64,000 nt of DNA, from positions 248,001-312,000 of the forward strand of contig NZ_PIPZ01000001.1 of assembly GCF_003987045.1 (NCBI RefSeq). Direction: 5' to 3'. The stretch's first letter is position 1. The number at the start of each line of letters is the position of its first letter. This DNA comes from Pseudidiomarina marina. Its GTDB lineage: Bacteria; Pseudomonadota; Gammaproteobacteria; Enterobacterales; Alteromonadaceae. The notes beneath the pieces were generated by a model. That model ran no database searches, was not told the origin of the DNA, and worked only from the letters and a program-made list of their open reading frames with translations. The position numbers were made by a program, and so were the translations under genes. This document shows, one piece after another, positions 8,315-17,255 of the stretch.

Positions 8315-8777
8315 AGGTTCCTACTTCAAGTACATCAGCAGCATCGAGCTTTTCAGCATCCATCATGGCTGCAATGCGTTGCATACCGGCCACTAGTTGC
8401 GATTGTTCCCAATCGGCTAATGACTGAAATTTGTGAATGAAATCTTCTTGTAATGGCCGTGGCGCTTCCGCAAGTCGCTGTTTGCCTTGTGCTGTTAAAG
8501 ACAGTACCACTCGCCGCCGATCTTCTGTGCTGCGCTCACGATGGATTAACTCGCGATGTTCTAGCCTGTCAATCACGTTACTTACCGTTGCAGGGCTTAA
8601 GGTAATATTTTGAGCGACAGAGCTCGCCGTAATTCCGTCAGGTGCAGCGGCAATCTCTCGTAAAATTAATAACTGCGGTGCGGTTAAGCCAGTGCGCTTG
8701 TTTAGTTGCTTGGAGTACAAGTCTGTTGCGCGAATGACTTTACGTAGGGCCAACAGCAGTTCTTCGTACTTTTCCAT
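8286..8777 (-). CDS. MarR-family transcriptional regulator
   Basis: A 163-residue winged-helix regulator. The recognition helix region reads ITASSVAQNITLSPATVSNVIDRL (about residues 49-72) and the wing reads HRERSTEDRRRVVLSLT. MarR dimers usually bind palindromes and respond to small aromatic or stress ligands. The closest impression is the EctR/CosR subgroup linked to osmoadaptation, but no ectoine genes lie here, so I do not name it. It overlaps the downstream nuclease gene by 29 bp and probably shares its transcript; autoregulation from the 38-bp gap upstream is likely but not shown. Confidence 0.85.
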   Translation of the reverse strand: MEKYEELLLALRKVIRATDLYSKQLNKRTGLTAPQLLILREIAAAPDGITASSVAQNITLSPATVSNVIDRLEHRELIHRERSTEDRRRVVLSLTAQGKQRLAEAPRPLQEDFIHKFQSLADWEQSQLVAGMQRIAAMMDAEKLDAADVLEVGTYEQKKYRSH

Positions 8778-8815
8778 CGCAATTCCTATGCTCTATATAA
8801 TGATTCGATGAACGA

Positions 8816-9907
8816 TTAGCGTCGAGCGGATAAATCAGTACGTCGAATTTGCACCACTAAGCCAAGTTTTGGATGGTCAAAATAATGCGTTTCATGACTG
8901 ATAACTCGACGTAGTTGATCGAGTCGATAACTGCGCAAAAAGCGCGAAGTTGAACGATCAGTTTGTAACGCTTGCTCGACTTGTGCCGCTAATTCACGCT
9001 GGTTAAAGCGTACTTGCTGCGGGCTGCGTAACTCAAGATCGCTATCAATATGTAGATAATTACCGACTAAGTAAATATGCAGGGTGCCATCAAGCTCCCA
9101 AACTGGCTCTGCGCGTTGTGAGCGCGATCGTTCTGGAATTAATGGGGGTGGATTTGGCGTACCATGATCACGATAACTAATTTGAATCTCTTGTTGATTA
9201 ACCTGCGAGAGCAGAGTTTCAAGCTCTTCAAATAATTGAGGCTGTTGCTCTTCATCCACAGCTGCGCTCTCAACCAGAGCAAATGGTGGCTGCTCGTAGC
9301 CACTCGGTAAAAATTCTTGGCCAAAATTACGACCACCGAAAAGACGAATCTTATAGCCTTCGCTCCGCGTAAATACGGGCGTGCGATAAGTAACGTGTAA
9401 CAGCGGAGTACCCACGTTACGGCGAACGAGTTGCTCTCTGAAATCATCGAATAAGTGCGTATCTGCCGGTAGCAAATAGGGACCAGAGCTGGTAAGCATA
9501 TCACCACCATCACCATCAATGATTTGTGCAGGAGCTTGTTCAAAACCACTTAGAATGCGGCTTGGCTGATACCAAGGCGCAGCGAACGGGTCGACTTCGT
9601 CAGCTTGAGCACAAAAAACAGGACGTATCGTCAGCGTTTCATCTTCTTCGGGACATAACGAGAGGTCATTAAGTAGAGCAAAAAAGTTCGGTGCATAATA
9701 TTTAGAAATGGGGTCGTGACGCGCTTCAATTTGACGCGGCGGATGCCATGGAAATGCTTCAGTATCACTATTTGGAGCTTGTTTAAACGCTAACACTTCC
9801 ACTTCAAACCAACGCCAATCAGTTGGTGTTTCTTGAGCGATAGCCAGCGAACCAGAGCCTAATCCAAGTGAAAGAAGAGCTGTGCGCAACCAAACAGTCA
9901 TAGTCAT
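8816..9907 (-). CDS. csiV: CsiV-family peptidoglycan-binding protein
   Basis: A 363-residue exported protein with a signal peptide (WLRTALLSLGLGSGSLAIAQ). The mature start WRWFEVEVLAFKQ, the later WELDGTLHIYLVGNYLHIDSDL and the closing YFDHPKLGLVVQIRR are characteristic of CsiV (PF10972). CsiV binds peptidoglycan and, in Vibrio, is needed for responses to D-amino acids and polymer assembly. The start overlaps the mfd stop in an ATGA arrangement, so it is translated with mfd. A second in-frame ATG two codons later would serve equally well. Confidence 0.8.
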   Translation of the reverse strand: MTMTVWLRTALLSLGLGSGSLAIAQETPTDWRWFEVEVLAFKQAPNSDTEAFPWHPPRQIEARHDPISKYYAPNFFALLNDLSLCPEEDETLTIRPVFCAQADEVDPFAAPWYQPSRILSGFEQAPAQIIDGDGGDMLTSSGPYLLPADTHLFDDFREQLVRRNVGTPLLHVTYRTPVFTRSEGYKIRLFGGRNFGQEFLPSGYEQPPFALVESAAVDEEQQPQLFEELETLLSQVNQQEIQISYRDHGTPNPPPLIPERSRSQRAEPVWELDGTLHIYLVGNYLHIDSDLELRSPQQVRFNQRELAAQVEQALQTDRSTSRFLRSYRLDQLRRVISHETHYFDHPKLGLVVQIRRTDLSARR

Positions 9908-12900
9908 CCTCGTGCAAATTCGTCCAGTAGTGACTCTACCAGTTTCAGTCGTGCTTGAGTATCGTCAATTTTACGAAGAATACGTAAACGCGTTGGCCCT
10001 TCAAGGCGATACTCGTTCGGTTGCTGTTGTATCAACTGAATAAGTACTTGTGGCGAAACTTTGGTATCGGCAGCGAATTCAACGTTGACGCCATTTGGGC
10101 CACCATCAATTTTTCGAATACCAAGCTGCTGAGCACGACTGCGAAGTTCGGCAACACGAACCAAATTCTTAACCGCATCGGGTAATAACCCAAACCGGTC
10201 AATTAACTCAACTTGAATCTCGTGTAACGCTTGGGTGTTATCGCTACTGGCAATGCGTTTGTACAAACTCAAGCGAGTATTAACGTCGGCGATATAGGAT
10301 TCTGGTAATAATGCTGGTACGCGCAAGTCAATTTCTGTTTGGGCCTGTAGCAACTGGTCGAGTGCTGGCTGTTTGCCTTCACGTAGCGCTTTAACGGCTT
10401 GCTCAAGCATTTCCATGTACAAGGTAAAACCGATGGTTTCTATTTGACCACTTTGTTCATCGCCTAAGAGTTCGCCAGCTCCGCGTATTTCCAAATCATG
10501 AGTTGCCAGCATAAAGCCAGCGCCTAAGTCTTCGAGCTGTGAAATGGCTTCTAGACGCTTAAGTGCATCCTTGGTCATTCGTTTCGGATTTGGAGTGAGC
10601 AAGTAAGCGTAGGCTTGATGATGTGAACGGCCAACGCGACCTCGCAGTTGGTGCATTTGAGCGAGACCCAAATGATCGGCACGATCCATGATAATGGTAT
10701 TGGCTGTTGGTACATCGATACCGGTTTCAACAATGGTGGTACACACCAATACATTATATCGCTGGTGGTAAAAATCGGACATGATGCGCTCAAGCTCACG
10801 CTCTCGCATTTGACCATGAGCAACGGTAATACGAGCTTCTGGCACGAGTTGCGCTAAGGATTCAGCGGTTTTTTCGATAGTTTCTACGTTGTTGTGCAGA
10901 AAGTACACTTGCCCGCCACGCAAAATTTCCCGTAGCACAGCTTCTCGTATAGTTGGTTCATCATATTCGCGAACAAAGGTTTTCACGGCTAAACGTTTTG
11001 CCGGTGGCGTCGCGATAATGGATAAATCGCGTACGCCGTGCATTGCCATGTTCAACGTACGAGGTATTGGTGTCGCAGTAAGCGTGAGAATATCAACATC
11101 CGCTCGAAGTCGCTTAATTGCTTCTTTTTGGCGCACGCCAAAGCGGTGCTCCTCGTCAACAATAAGCAAACCGAGATCGTGAAACTTTACGTCGGCACTG
11201 AGTAGTTTGTGAGTACCGATGACTAAATCGACTTTACCTTCTGCCAAATCCGCAAGAATTTTCTGAGTTTGCTTAGCGGTTTTGAAACGAGATAGTACTT
11301 CAACGCGGATTGGCCAGTCGGCAAAACGGTCTTTAAAGTTCTCGTAGTGTTGCTGAGCCAGCAAGGTTGTTGGAACTAACACCGCAACTTGCTTGTTGTC
11401 GTTCACCGCAACAAATGCAGCACGCATTGCCACTTCGGTTTTACCAAATCCAACATCACCGCAAACTAATCGGTCCATGGCTCGCGGTGCTTGCATATCC
11501 GCTAACACACCAGCGATAGCCGCGAGCTGATCATCGGTTTCCTCAAAAGGGAAGCTGCCGGCGAAACGTTGATATTCTTCTTGATCAAGCTTAAACGGAT
11601 AACCTGGTTTTGCTTCGCGACGGGCATAAACGTCGAGCAATTCAGCAGCAACATCACGAATTTTCTCAGCTGCTTTACGCTTGGCTTTTTCCCATTGGTC
11701 ATTGCCAAGTTTATGCAGTGGTGCTGACGCTTCTTCGCCACCGCTGTACCGACTTAGCACATGAAGCGCTGCGACGGGTACGTACAACTTACTGTTATTG
11801 GCATATTCGATGGTGACAAATTCCGTCGTGACCCCGCCGGTATCGAGTGTTTGTAGCCCCTGATAACGGCCGACACCATGATCGATATGGACGACAGGTT
11901 GACCAATACGCAACTCAGCGAGGTTGCGCACCATATTCTCAGCATTGACGGTCGCCTTTTGGTCGCGACGTCGGCGTTGGGCAATGCGCTGCCCGAGCAA
12001 CTCGGTTTCTGTAATGACAAGAAGTTTTTCTTTGCTCAATGCAAACGAATGTGCGACGGGACTGATGCTGATTGCGTAGGGCGTTTTACTCGTTGCGAAT
12101 TCGTTAAAATGCTCAACTTCTTCTAACCCGAGTTGCAGGGGGGCTAGAAGTTCGCGCAGCGTTTCGCGCCGGCCCGCCGATTCAACGAGGAAAATGACGC
12201 GTTGCTGTCGCGCTTCTTGTAAGCGCTGCGTTAACTTCTCGAGCGGATTTTTTAATTGGTGATTAACAGCTATTTCGCCAATTGGCTGCGTGTGAAATTC
12301 TTTCGGGCCCGGTTGTGGTTTATCGCTCGGAACCATGGCGCGTATGCGGGGCATTGCTTTGAATGCCGCGTGAATTTGGTCTGCCGCTAAAAAGAGTTGC
12401 TGTGGCGGGAGTAACGGCCGCAATGGATCATAGCGACGCTGTTCGTAGCGCTGGTTAATGTCATGCCAGAGGTGTTCTAAGCTCCCCTGTAGGTCGCCAA
12501 AGGTTACTAACAGGGTGTTAGCTGGCAGGTAATCAAAAATACTTGCTGTGTTTTCGAAAAACAGCGGCAAGTAGTACTCAACGCCACCAGGAAACTGCTG
12601 ATTTGAAACTTGCATATACACCGAGTCACGGGCATTTGAAGCATCAAACTGATCGCGATATTGAGCACGGAATAACTCGATAGCGGTCGGGTTCGTTGGA
12701 AATTCATGAGCCGGCAATAAATCTATGGCGTCGATTTCTCCCGCCGATAGTTGTGTGTCGGGGTCAAACAAACGAATCGAATCGACTTCGTCATCAAAAA
12801 AATCGATGCGATAGGGTTGGCTACTGCCCATCGGGAACAAATCAAGCAATGACCCACGAACACAGAACTCACCATGTTCCATGACTTGTGCAACGTGACG

Positions 12901-13365
12901 ATAACCTGCACGTTCTAAGCGTTGACGTAAGCCGTGAATATCGAGTTTTTGACCTTTATTCACTTGTACCGCTTGTCCTGCAACGTAGTCAGTTGGTGCA
13001 ATTCGGTGCATTAAGGTGTTCAGCGACACGATCAAAGCACCGCGCTGCATGTCGGGTAGACGAGCAAGCACGCTTAAGCGTTCTGAGATAATATCTTGGT
13101 GTGGTGAAAAGCTATCATAGGGTAGCGTTTCCCAGTCTGGAAACACCATGACCTGCTGGCGCCAGTTGGGGGCAAAATATTGCACCTCATGCTCTAATCG
13201 ATGCGCTTGCGGTGCATCGGGCGTAACAATTAAAACCGGGCCATCGTGTTGTTCTATCAATTGCCCAAGCGCAAGTGCAATGCTGCTTCCAGCGAGGTTT
13301 TGCCAAGTTATATCTTGACGCGCAGATGATGGTTTTGGTGGCTTAAATGGAGACGCGGTGGTCAT
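9904..13365 (-). CDS. mfd: Transcription-repair coupling factor Mfd
   Basis: 1153 residues against 1148 in E. coli. Mfd is a DNA translocase that removes stalled RNA polymerase and recruits UvrA to lesions on the template strand. The order is a UvrB-like N-terminal module, an RNA-polymerase-interaction domain around GQPVVHIDHGVGRYQG, then the RecG-like motor with Walker A GDVGFGKTE, the DEEH box (LLIVDEEHRFG), TLTATPIPRTL and QLRGRVGRS. The C-terminal regulatory domain contains LLPESYIADVNTRL. It is complete, with no missing motor motifs. It heads the mfd-csiV pair and is divergent from lolCDE. Confidence 0.97.
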   Translation of the reverse strand: MTTASPFKPPKPSSARQDITWQNLAGSSIALALGQLIEQHDGPVLIVTPDAPQAHRLEHEVQYFAPNWRQQVMVFPDWETLPYDSFSPHQDIISERLSVLARLPDMQRGALIVSLNTLMHRIAPTDYVAGQAVQVNKGQKLDIHGLRQRLERAGYRHVAQVMEHGEFCVRGSLLDLFPMGSSQPYRIDFFDDEVDSIRLFDPDTQLSAGEIDAIDLLPAHEFPTNPTAIELFRAQYRDQFDASNARDSVYMQVSNQQFPGGVEYYLPLFFENTASIFDYLPANTLLVTFGDLQGSLEHLWHDINQRYEQRRYDPLRPLLPPQQLFLAADQIHAAFKAMPRIRAMVPSDKPQPGPKEFHTQPIGEIAVNHQLKNPLEKLTQRLQEARQQRVIFLVESAGRRETLRELLAPLQLGLEEVEHFNEFATSKTPYAISISPVAHSFALSKEKLLVITETELLGQRIAQRRRRDQKATVNAENMVRNLAELRIGQPVVHIDHGVGRYQGLQTLDTGGVTTEFVTIEYANNSKLYVPVAALHVLSRYSGGEEASAPLHKLGNDQWEKAKRKAAEKIRDVAAELLDVYARREAKPGYPFKLDQEEYQRFAGSFPFEETDDQLAAIAGVLADMQAPRAMDRLVCGDVGFGKTEVAMRAAFVAVNDNKQVAVLVPTTLLAQQHYENFKDRFADWPIRVEVLSRFKTAKQTQKILADLAEGKVDLVIGTHKLLSADVKFHDLGLLIVDEEHRFGVRQKEAIKRLRADVDILTLTATPIPRTLNMAMHGVRDLSIIATPPAKRLAVKTFVREYDEPTIREAVLREILRGGQVYFLHNNVETIEKTAESLAQLVPEARITVAHGQMRERELERIMSDFYHQRYNVLVCTTIVETGIDVPTANTIIMDRADHLGLAQMHQLRGRVGRSHHQAYAYLLTPNPKRMTKDALKRLEAISQLEDLGAGFMLATHDLEIRGAGELLGDEQSGQIETIGFTLYMEMLEQAVKALREGKQPALDQLLQAQTEIDLRVPALLPESYIADVNTRLSLYKRIASSDNTQALHEIQVELIDRFGLLPDAVKNLVRVAELRSRAQQLGIRKIDGGPNGVNVEFAADTKVSPQVLIQLIQQQPNEYRLEGPTRLRILRKIDDTQARLKLVESLLDEFARG

Positions 13366-13483
13366 GAGTTATGAGTTTCTCTACTGCTAAAAACAAATTG
13401 CATAGGAGTATACCGTAACTTGACGCTTGGATCAGTGCCCAGTTTTCTTTATGCTTGCTGCGCAAAGTTATTTAGGAATCAAT

Positions 13484-14725
13484 ATGTTTAAGCCTGCAGC
13501 ATTTTTCTTGGGATTACGATACAGCCGAGCGCGCCACGGCAATCGCTTTACGCGGTTTATCAATCGGTTTGCCTTAGCCGGAATTTTAATTGGCGTGGCA
13601 GCGCTTATTATCGTAAGTTCGGTGATGAATGGCTTCGAGCAGCAGCTTAAGCAACGTATTCTCGGGGTTGTGCCGCAACTGACAGTGACAGAAGTTAAGA
13701 GTCAACAGGTGAGCGATTGGCAACAGTTGGCAAAGCGCATTCCGCCGTTACGTGAACAAATTGGTGTGGTTCCTCAGGTCAGCAGTGCAGGGGTCGTACA
13801 AAGCAGTGGTCAATTGCGCCCAGTGGTTATTCAAGGGCTATTCCCTGATGTTGCGGATGCCGATGTACAATGGCAACCGCTGCGTCAGCATTTGCTTTAC
13901 GGCAACCTTTCGGCTCTCACTGAAGGAAGTTACCAGATAGTATTAGGGCAAGCTTTAGCACAGCAACTTGATGTTTGGCCTGGTGATAATATTCGTATTA
14001 TTGCAGCTGCAGGAGGCGTTTACACACCATTAGGTTTAATGCCTGCTCAGCGTCAGTTCAAAGTGGCAGCGATTGTTTCGATGCAATCAGAAGCGGATAG
14101 TCATTTACTGGTCATGCATGGCGCCGATGCCGCACGTTTATTGAGGCTACCCCCTGAGCACGTTTCTGCGTTACGCTTCTATTTTACCGATCCATTTGCC
14201 GCGCTCAGCGCCGAGCGTGATGTGCAGGCAGCACTCGGCGATGATGTGATAACACAAACATGGCGAGAGCAATACGGTGAATTGTTTGACGCGGTAAGTA
14301 TGGAAAAGCGCATGGTTGGACTCATGTTGAGCCTAATCATTGCGGTAGCGGCCTTTAATGTTGTTTCGGCGCTCATGATGGTGATTCAAGATAAACGTTC
14401 TGACATTGCCATATTACAAACCATGGGATTACGGCGCTCGCATTTATACGCGATGTTTATGGTACAAGGCGCAACAAGCGGTGTGCTTGGAAGCCTGGTG
14501 GGGCTAATAATTGGCGTTGGGATAGCGGCGAATCTCAATGAAATACTCACCACGCTACAAATTGATTTAAGTTTTACTGGGCAGGCAGGGCTTCCGGTAC
14601 TCATGGAGACTGGGCAGATTAGCTTTATCGTTATCGCTGCTATAGTTCTGACACTCCTTGCCACGCTTTATCCTGCTTGGCGTGCTAGCCAAGTATTGCC
14701 AGCTCAAGCATTGCGCTATGAATAA
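13484..14725 (+). CDS. lolC: Lipoprotein-releasing ABC transporter permease LolC
   Basis: Inner-membrane permease of the Lol system, which extracts outer-membrane lipoproteins and passes them to LolA. The ATG at 13484 (AGGA 8 nt upstream) gives 413 residues. A frame extension to a TTG at 13427 is open but lacks family similarity. Four membrane helices flank a large periplasmic MacB-like domain: IGVAALIIVSSVMNGF near 40-55, then three C-terminal helices including IIAVAAFNVVSALMMVI, and a final TLYPAWRASQVLPAQALRYE. This is standard for LolC/LolE. It is the first gene of lolCDE, with lolD 21 nt downstream. TTGACG at 13420 could be a -35 element, but the matching -10 is weak. Confidence 0.9.
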   Translation: MFKPAAFFLGLRYSRARHGNRFTRFINRFALAGILIGVAALIIVSSVMNGFEQQLKQRILGVVPQLTVTEVKSQQVSDWQQLAKRIPPLREQIGVVPQVSSAGVVQSSGQLRPVVIQGLFPDVADADVQWQPLRQHLLYGNLSALTEGSYQIVLGQALAQQLDVWPGDNIRIIAAAGGVYTPLGLMPAQRQFKVAAIVSMQSEADSHLLVMHGADAARLLRLPPEHVSALRFYFTDPFAALSAERDVQAALGDDVITQTWREQYGELFDAVSMEKRMVGLMLSLIIAVAAFNVVSALMMVIQDKRSDIAILQTMGLRRSHLYAMFMVQGATSGVLGSLVGLIIGVGIAANLNEILTTLQIDLSFTGQAGLPVLMETGQISFIVIAAIVLTLLATLYPAWRASQVLPAQALRYE

Positions 14726-14746
14726 AAACTAGAAGGATTGCACAGC

Positions 14747-15424
14747 ATGTTGATGGAATGCCGCCAGTTATCGCGTAGTTATCAAGACGGTGACCGCGAG
14801 TTGCAGGTTTTAAAAGATGTTAATCTGACCGTTCATGCTGGTGAGATGCTTGCGATTGTCGGTAGCTCGGGTTCGGGCAAAAGTACGTTATTGCATTGCA
14901 TGGGCGGCTTAGATAAACCGACCTCAGGCGATGTACTGTTTGCTGGCTATGCCATTCAAGATTGGTCAGCGAATCAGTTGGCCGATTGGCGTAATAAAGA
15001 GCTTGGGTTTATCTATCAGTTTCATCATTTATTGCCAGAGTTTACCGCACTGGAAAACGTCGCGATGCCGCAATTGATTGCGGGTGTTACTACAAGCGCG
15101 GCGAAAGCAAGGGCTGAACGATTATTGCGCCGTGTTGGTCTGGCTGAGCGATTACAGCATCGTCCCGCAGAGCTCTCAGGTGGTGAGCGACAGCGTGTCG
15201 CGATTGCGCGCGCGTTGGCGAACTCGCCACGATTAGTGCTTGCCGATGAACCAACGGGTAATTTGGACGACAGTACGGCAGAGCAAGTGTTTGAATTGCT
15301 TTTGGAATTAAACGAAGAATTCGATACAGCATTTGTCATCGTCACGCACGATAATGCTCTCGCCGCGAAACTTCCGCGTACTTTAACTCTTCATCACGGC
15401 CAGTTGGCTCAAGCGGAGAGTTAA
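14747..15424 (+). CDS. lolD: Lipoprotein-releasing ABC transporter ATPase LolD
   Basis: ATPase subunit driving lipoprotein release. It has Walker A GSSGSGKSTLL, a Q-loop (YQFHHLLPEFTALENV, with the LolD/MacB-type signature), the ABC signature LSGGERQRVAIARAL, Walker B LVLADEPTGNLDD and the H-loop VTHD. The ATG at 14747 gives 225 residues with AAGG about 10 nt upstream. A TTG at 14738 in the same frame is too close to that site. It lies between the two permeases as in E. coli and is separated from lolE by 2 nt. Confidence 0.95.
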   Translation: MLMECRQLSRSYQDGDRELQVLKDVNLTVHAGEMLAIVGSSGSGKSTLLHCMGGLDKPTSGDVLFAGYAIQDWSANQLADWRNKELGFIYQFHHLLPEFTALENVAMPQLIAGVTTSAAKARAERLLRRVGLAERLQHRPAELSGGERQRVAIARALANSPRLVLADEPTGNLDDSTAEQVFELLLELNEEFDTAFVIVTHDNALAAKLPRTLTLHHGQLAQAES

Positions 15425-15426
15425 GG

Positions 15427-16656
15427 ATGATGCAACGGTTGCGGTTGACGTGGCAATTAGCTCGGCGGTTTCGTAATCGACGCGAACGCAGTGGCTTCGT
15501 TTCGTTTATTTCAGCCTCATCGACGCTTGGCATCGCGCTGGGTTGTATGGTTTTTATCGCCGGTTTGAGTGTCATGAACGGTTTTGAGAAAGTGTTGCAA
15601 GAACGCTTTCTTAGCTTGATTCCTCACGTTGAATTTACGGCTGTTAATCAACAGCTGGCAGACCCGCAACAAATAATATCGGCCAGTTTAGAGCACCCGA
15701 ATGTGGTCAGTGCCATGCCGGTGATTCGTACGCAAGGTATGGTGCAACAAGGTGCCAGATTTACTGGAGTACAAGTTCAGGGAATCGATACAGAGCAAGC
15801 ACAAGCTATTCAAGAGTATATGTCGCATAACACCTGGCAGTCTCTATTAAACGTGCCGAACGCTGTCGTTCTTGGCGTCAAGTTGGCGGAAAAGCTGAAA
15901 GTTACGGCTGGTGATACCGTGATGTTATTAGTGGCACAAAATGCGAATTTTCGTGAACCTAAGCGTGTGCGCTTGAATGTGCAGGGCACATTTGAATTTG
16001 GTGGACAAGTCGATCATCAATTTGCTTATGTTTCACTGGCTACTGCGCGTGAAATGGTCGGTATCGAAGCTGGCGCGACCGCGGTCGAGTTGAAGCTGAC
16101 TAACGTGATGCAGGCTCAGCAAGTGGCGAGCGAAGTAGGTTACAGCATTAAAGATTATGTTTATCTTGATCATTGGATGCGCTCGCAGGGGCATCTTTAT
16201 CGAGACATCCAGCTAGTTCGAATGGTGATGTATTTAGTGTTGATTCTGGTATTGGCCGTTGCTTGCTTCAATATCATTTCAACTTTGATCATGACGGTAC
16301 AAGAGAAACAGCGACATATCGGTATCCTGCGCACCATGGGCTTACGTGGTAAGCAAATCATGCAAGTCTTTGTGTGGCAAGGCCTACAAAATGGCCTCAT
16401 TGGTACCGTATTAGGTTCGATTGCTGGGGTTTTGTTAACGCTCGTTTTGCCAGATTTAATGAGTTGGCTACAGTGGTTGAGCGGAGAAAGCTTCTTGGCG
16501 AGCGATGTTTACTTTATTAATCAAATACCGGTGCACCTGCAATTGAGTGACGTAATACTTGTCACCGTTGTGGCACTTATCATGAGCGTTTTTGCAACGT
16601 TATATCCGGCATGGCGTGCAGCGAATATTGAGATTGTTCAAGCAATTAGTCATTAG
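15427..16656 (+). CDS. lolE: Lipoprotein-releasing ABC transporter permease LolE
   Basis: Second permease of the LolCDE complex, 409 residues, with the same layout as the first: a helix at IALGCMVFIAGLSVMNGFEK, a periplasmic domain, and three C-terminal helices ending TLYPAWRAANIEIVQAISH. GGAGAG lies 6 nt before the ATG. It starts 2 nt after lolD, which fits the heteromeric Lol system of gammaproteobacteria. Assignment of E rather than C rests on position. Its 3' end overlaps the convergent DUF2062 gene by 11 bp. Confidence 0.9.
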   Translation: MMQRLRLTWQLARRFRNRRERSGFVSFISASSTLGIALGCMVFIAGLSVMNGFEKVLQERFLSLIPHVEFTAVNQQLADPQQIISASLEHPNVVSAMPVIRTQGMVQQGARFTGVQVQGIDTEQAQAIQEYMSHNTWQSLLNVPNAVVLGVKLAEKLKVTAGDTVMLLVAQNANFREPKRVRLNVQGTFEFGGQVDHQFAYVSLATAREMVGIEAGATAVELKLTNVMQAQQVASEVGYSIKDYVYLDHWMRSQGHLYRDIQLVRMVMYLVLILVLAVACFNIISTLIMTVQEKQRHIGILRTMGLRGKQIMQVFVWQGLQNGLIGTVLGSIAGVLLTLVLPDLMSWLQWLSGESFLASDVYFINQIPVHLQLSDVILVTVVALIMSVFATLYPAWRAANIEIVQAISH

Positions 16657-17200
16657 ATTCGTGTTTGGCGCGGTGCTTTGCTCTTTCTAGCATTTTCTGA
16701 GCTCGTTCACGCCAAGCACTGACAACCGACTGTCGCCATAACAGACTAATTGTGAAGTAGCCGATAATACTGCTGATAACGGCCATGATTAAGCAGCCGA
16801 GCAAAAATGCAGGACCAATAGTGGCGATACTTTGCGCTAACCATTGCCACGACAATTCAAAGCTGAATCCTTGCGCCGGCTGTCCAAGTATCCAGTTACC
16901 TAATAAGTAGCAAAAGTAGAATAAGACGGGCATGGTAATTGGGTTAGATACCCATACTAACGCAACTGAAAGCGGCAGGTTTACTCGAAAAGGAATGGCC
17001 GCCGCGGCAGCAAGTACCATCTGAAATGGCACTGGGATAAAGGCAAAAAATAGCCCGACAGCGAAGCCTCCCGCAGCCGAACGACGATTGAGATGCCACA
17101 AGTTCGCATCGTGCAACAATTTGCCGAAGACTTTTAGGCTTTTGCTGTTTCTCACAGTTTCATGCTTGGGCATGATGCGCTGAATAAACTTGCGTGGCAT
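16646..17200 (-). CDS. DUF2062 inner-membrane protein
   Basis: A 184-residue protein with the DUF2062 hallmark segment (GGFAVGLFFAFIPVPFQM, then WVSNPITMPVLFYFCYLLG) and a further pair of helices around FLLGCLIMAVISSIIGYFTISLLW. The N- and C-termini are basic and cytoplasmic in character. The molecular role is unknown; DUF2062 domains occur alone or attached to glycosyltransferases. It is convergent with lolE, overlapping 11 bp, and divergent from comEC with a 55-bp gap. Confidence 0.8.
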   Translation of the reverse strand: MPRKFIQRIMPKHETVRNSKSLKVFGKLLHDANLWHLNRRSAAGGFAVGLFFAFIPVPFQMVLAAAAAIPFRVNLPLSVALVWVSNPITMPVLFYFCYLLGNWILGQPAQGFSFELSWQWLAQSIATIGPAFLLGCLIMAVISSIIGYFTISLLWRQSVVSAWRERAQKMLERAKHRAKHESND

Positions 17201-17255
17201 GTTTAATCCGTCTTTACTCTGACTGAAATTACTTTAACAAACAGGTACAACGTCC

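Noticed and set aside
9139-9549. 136-codon minus-strand frame inside csiV
   Set aside because: It is an alternative frame of csiV on the same strand with basic, low-quality composition and no ribosome site.
13427-13483. N-terminal extension of lolC to a TTG
   Set aside because: The ATG at 13484 has a better ribosome site and the extension does not resemble LolC.
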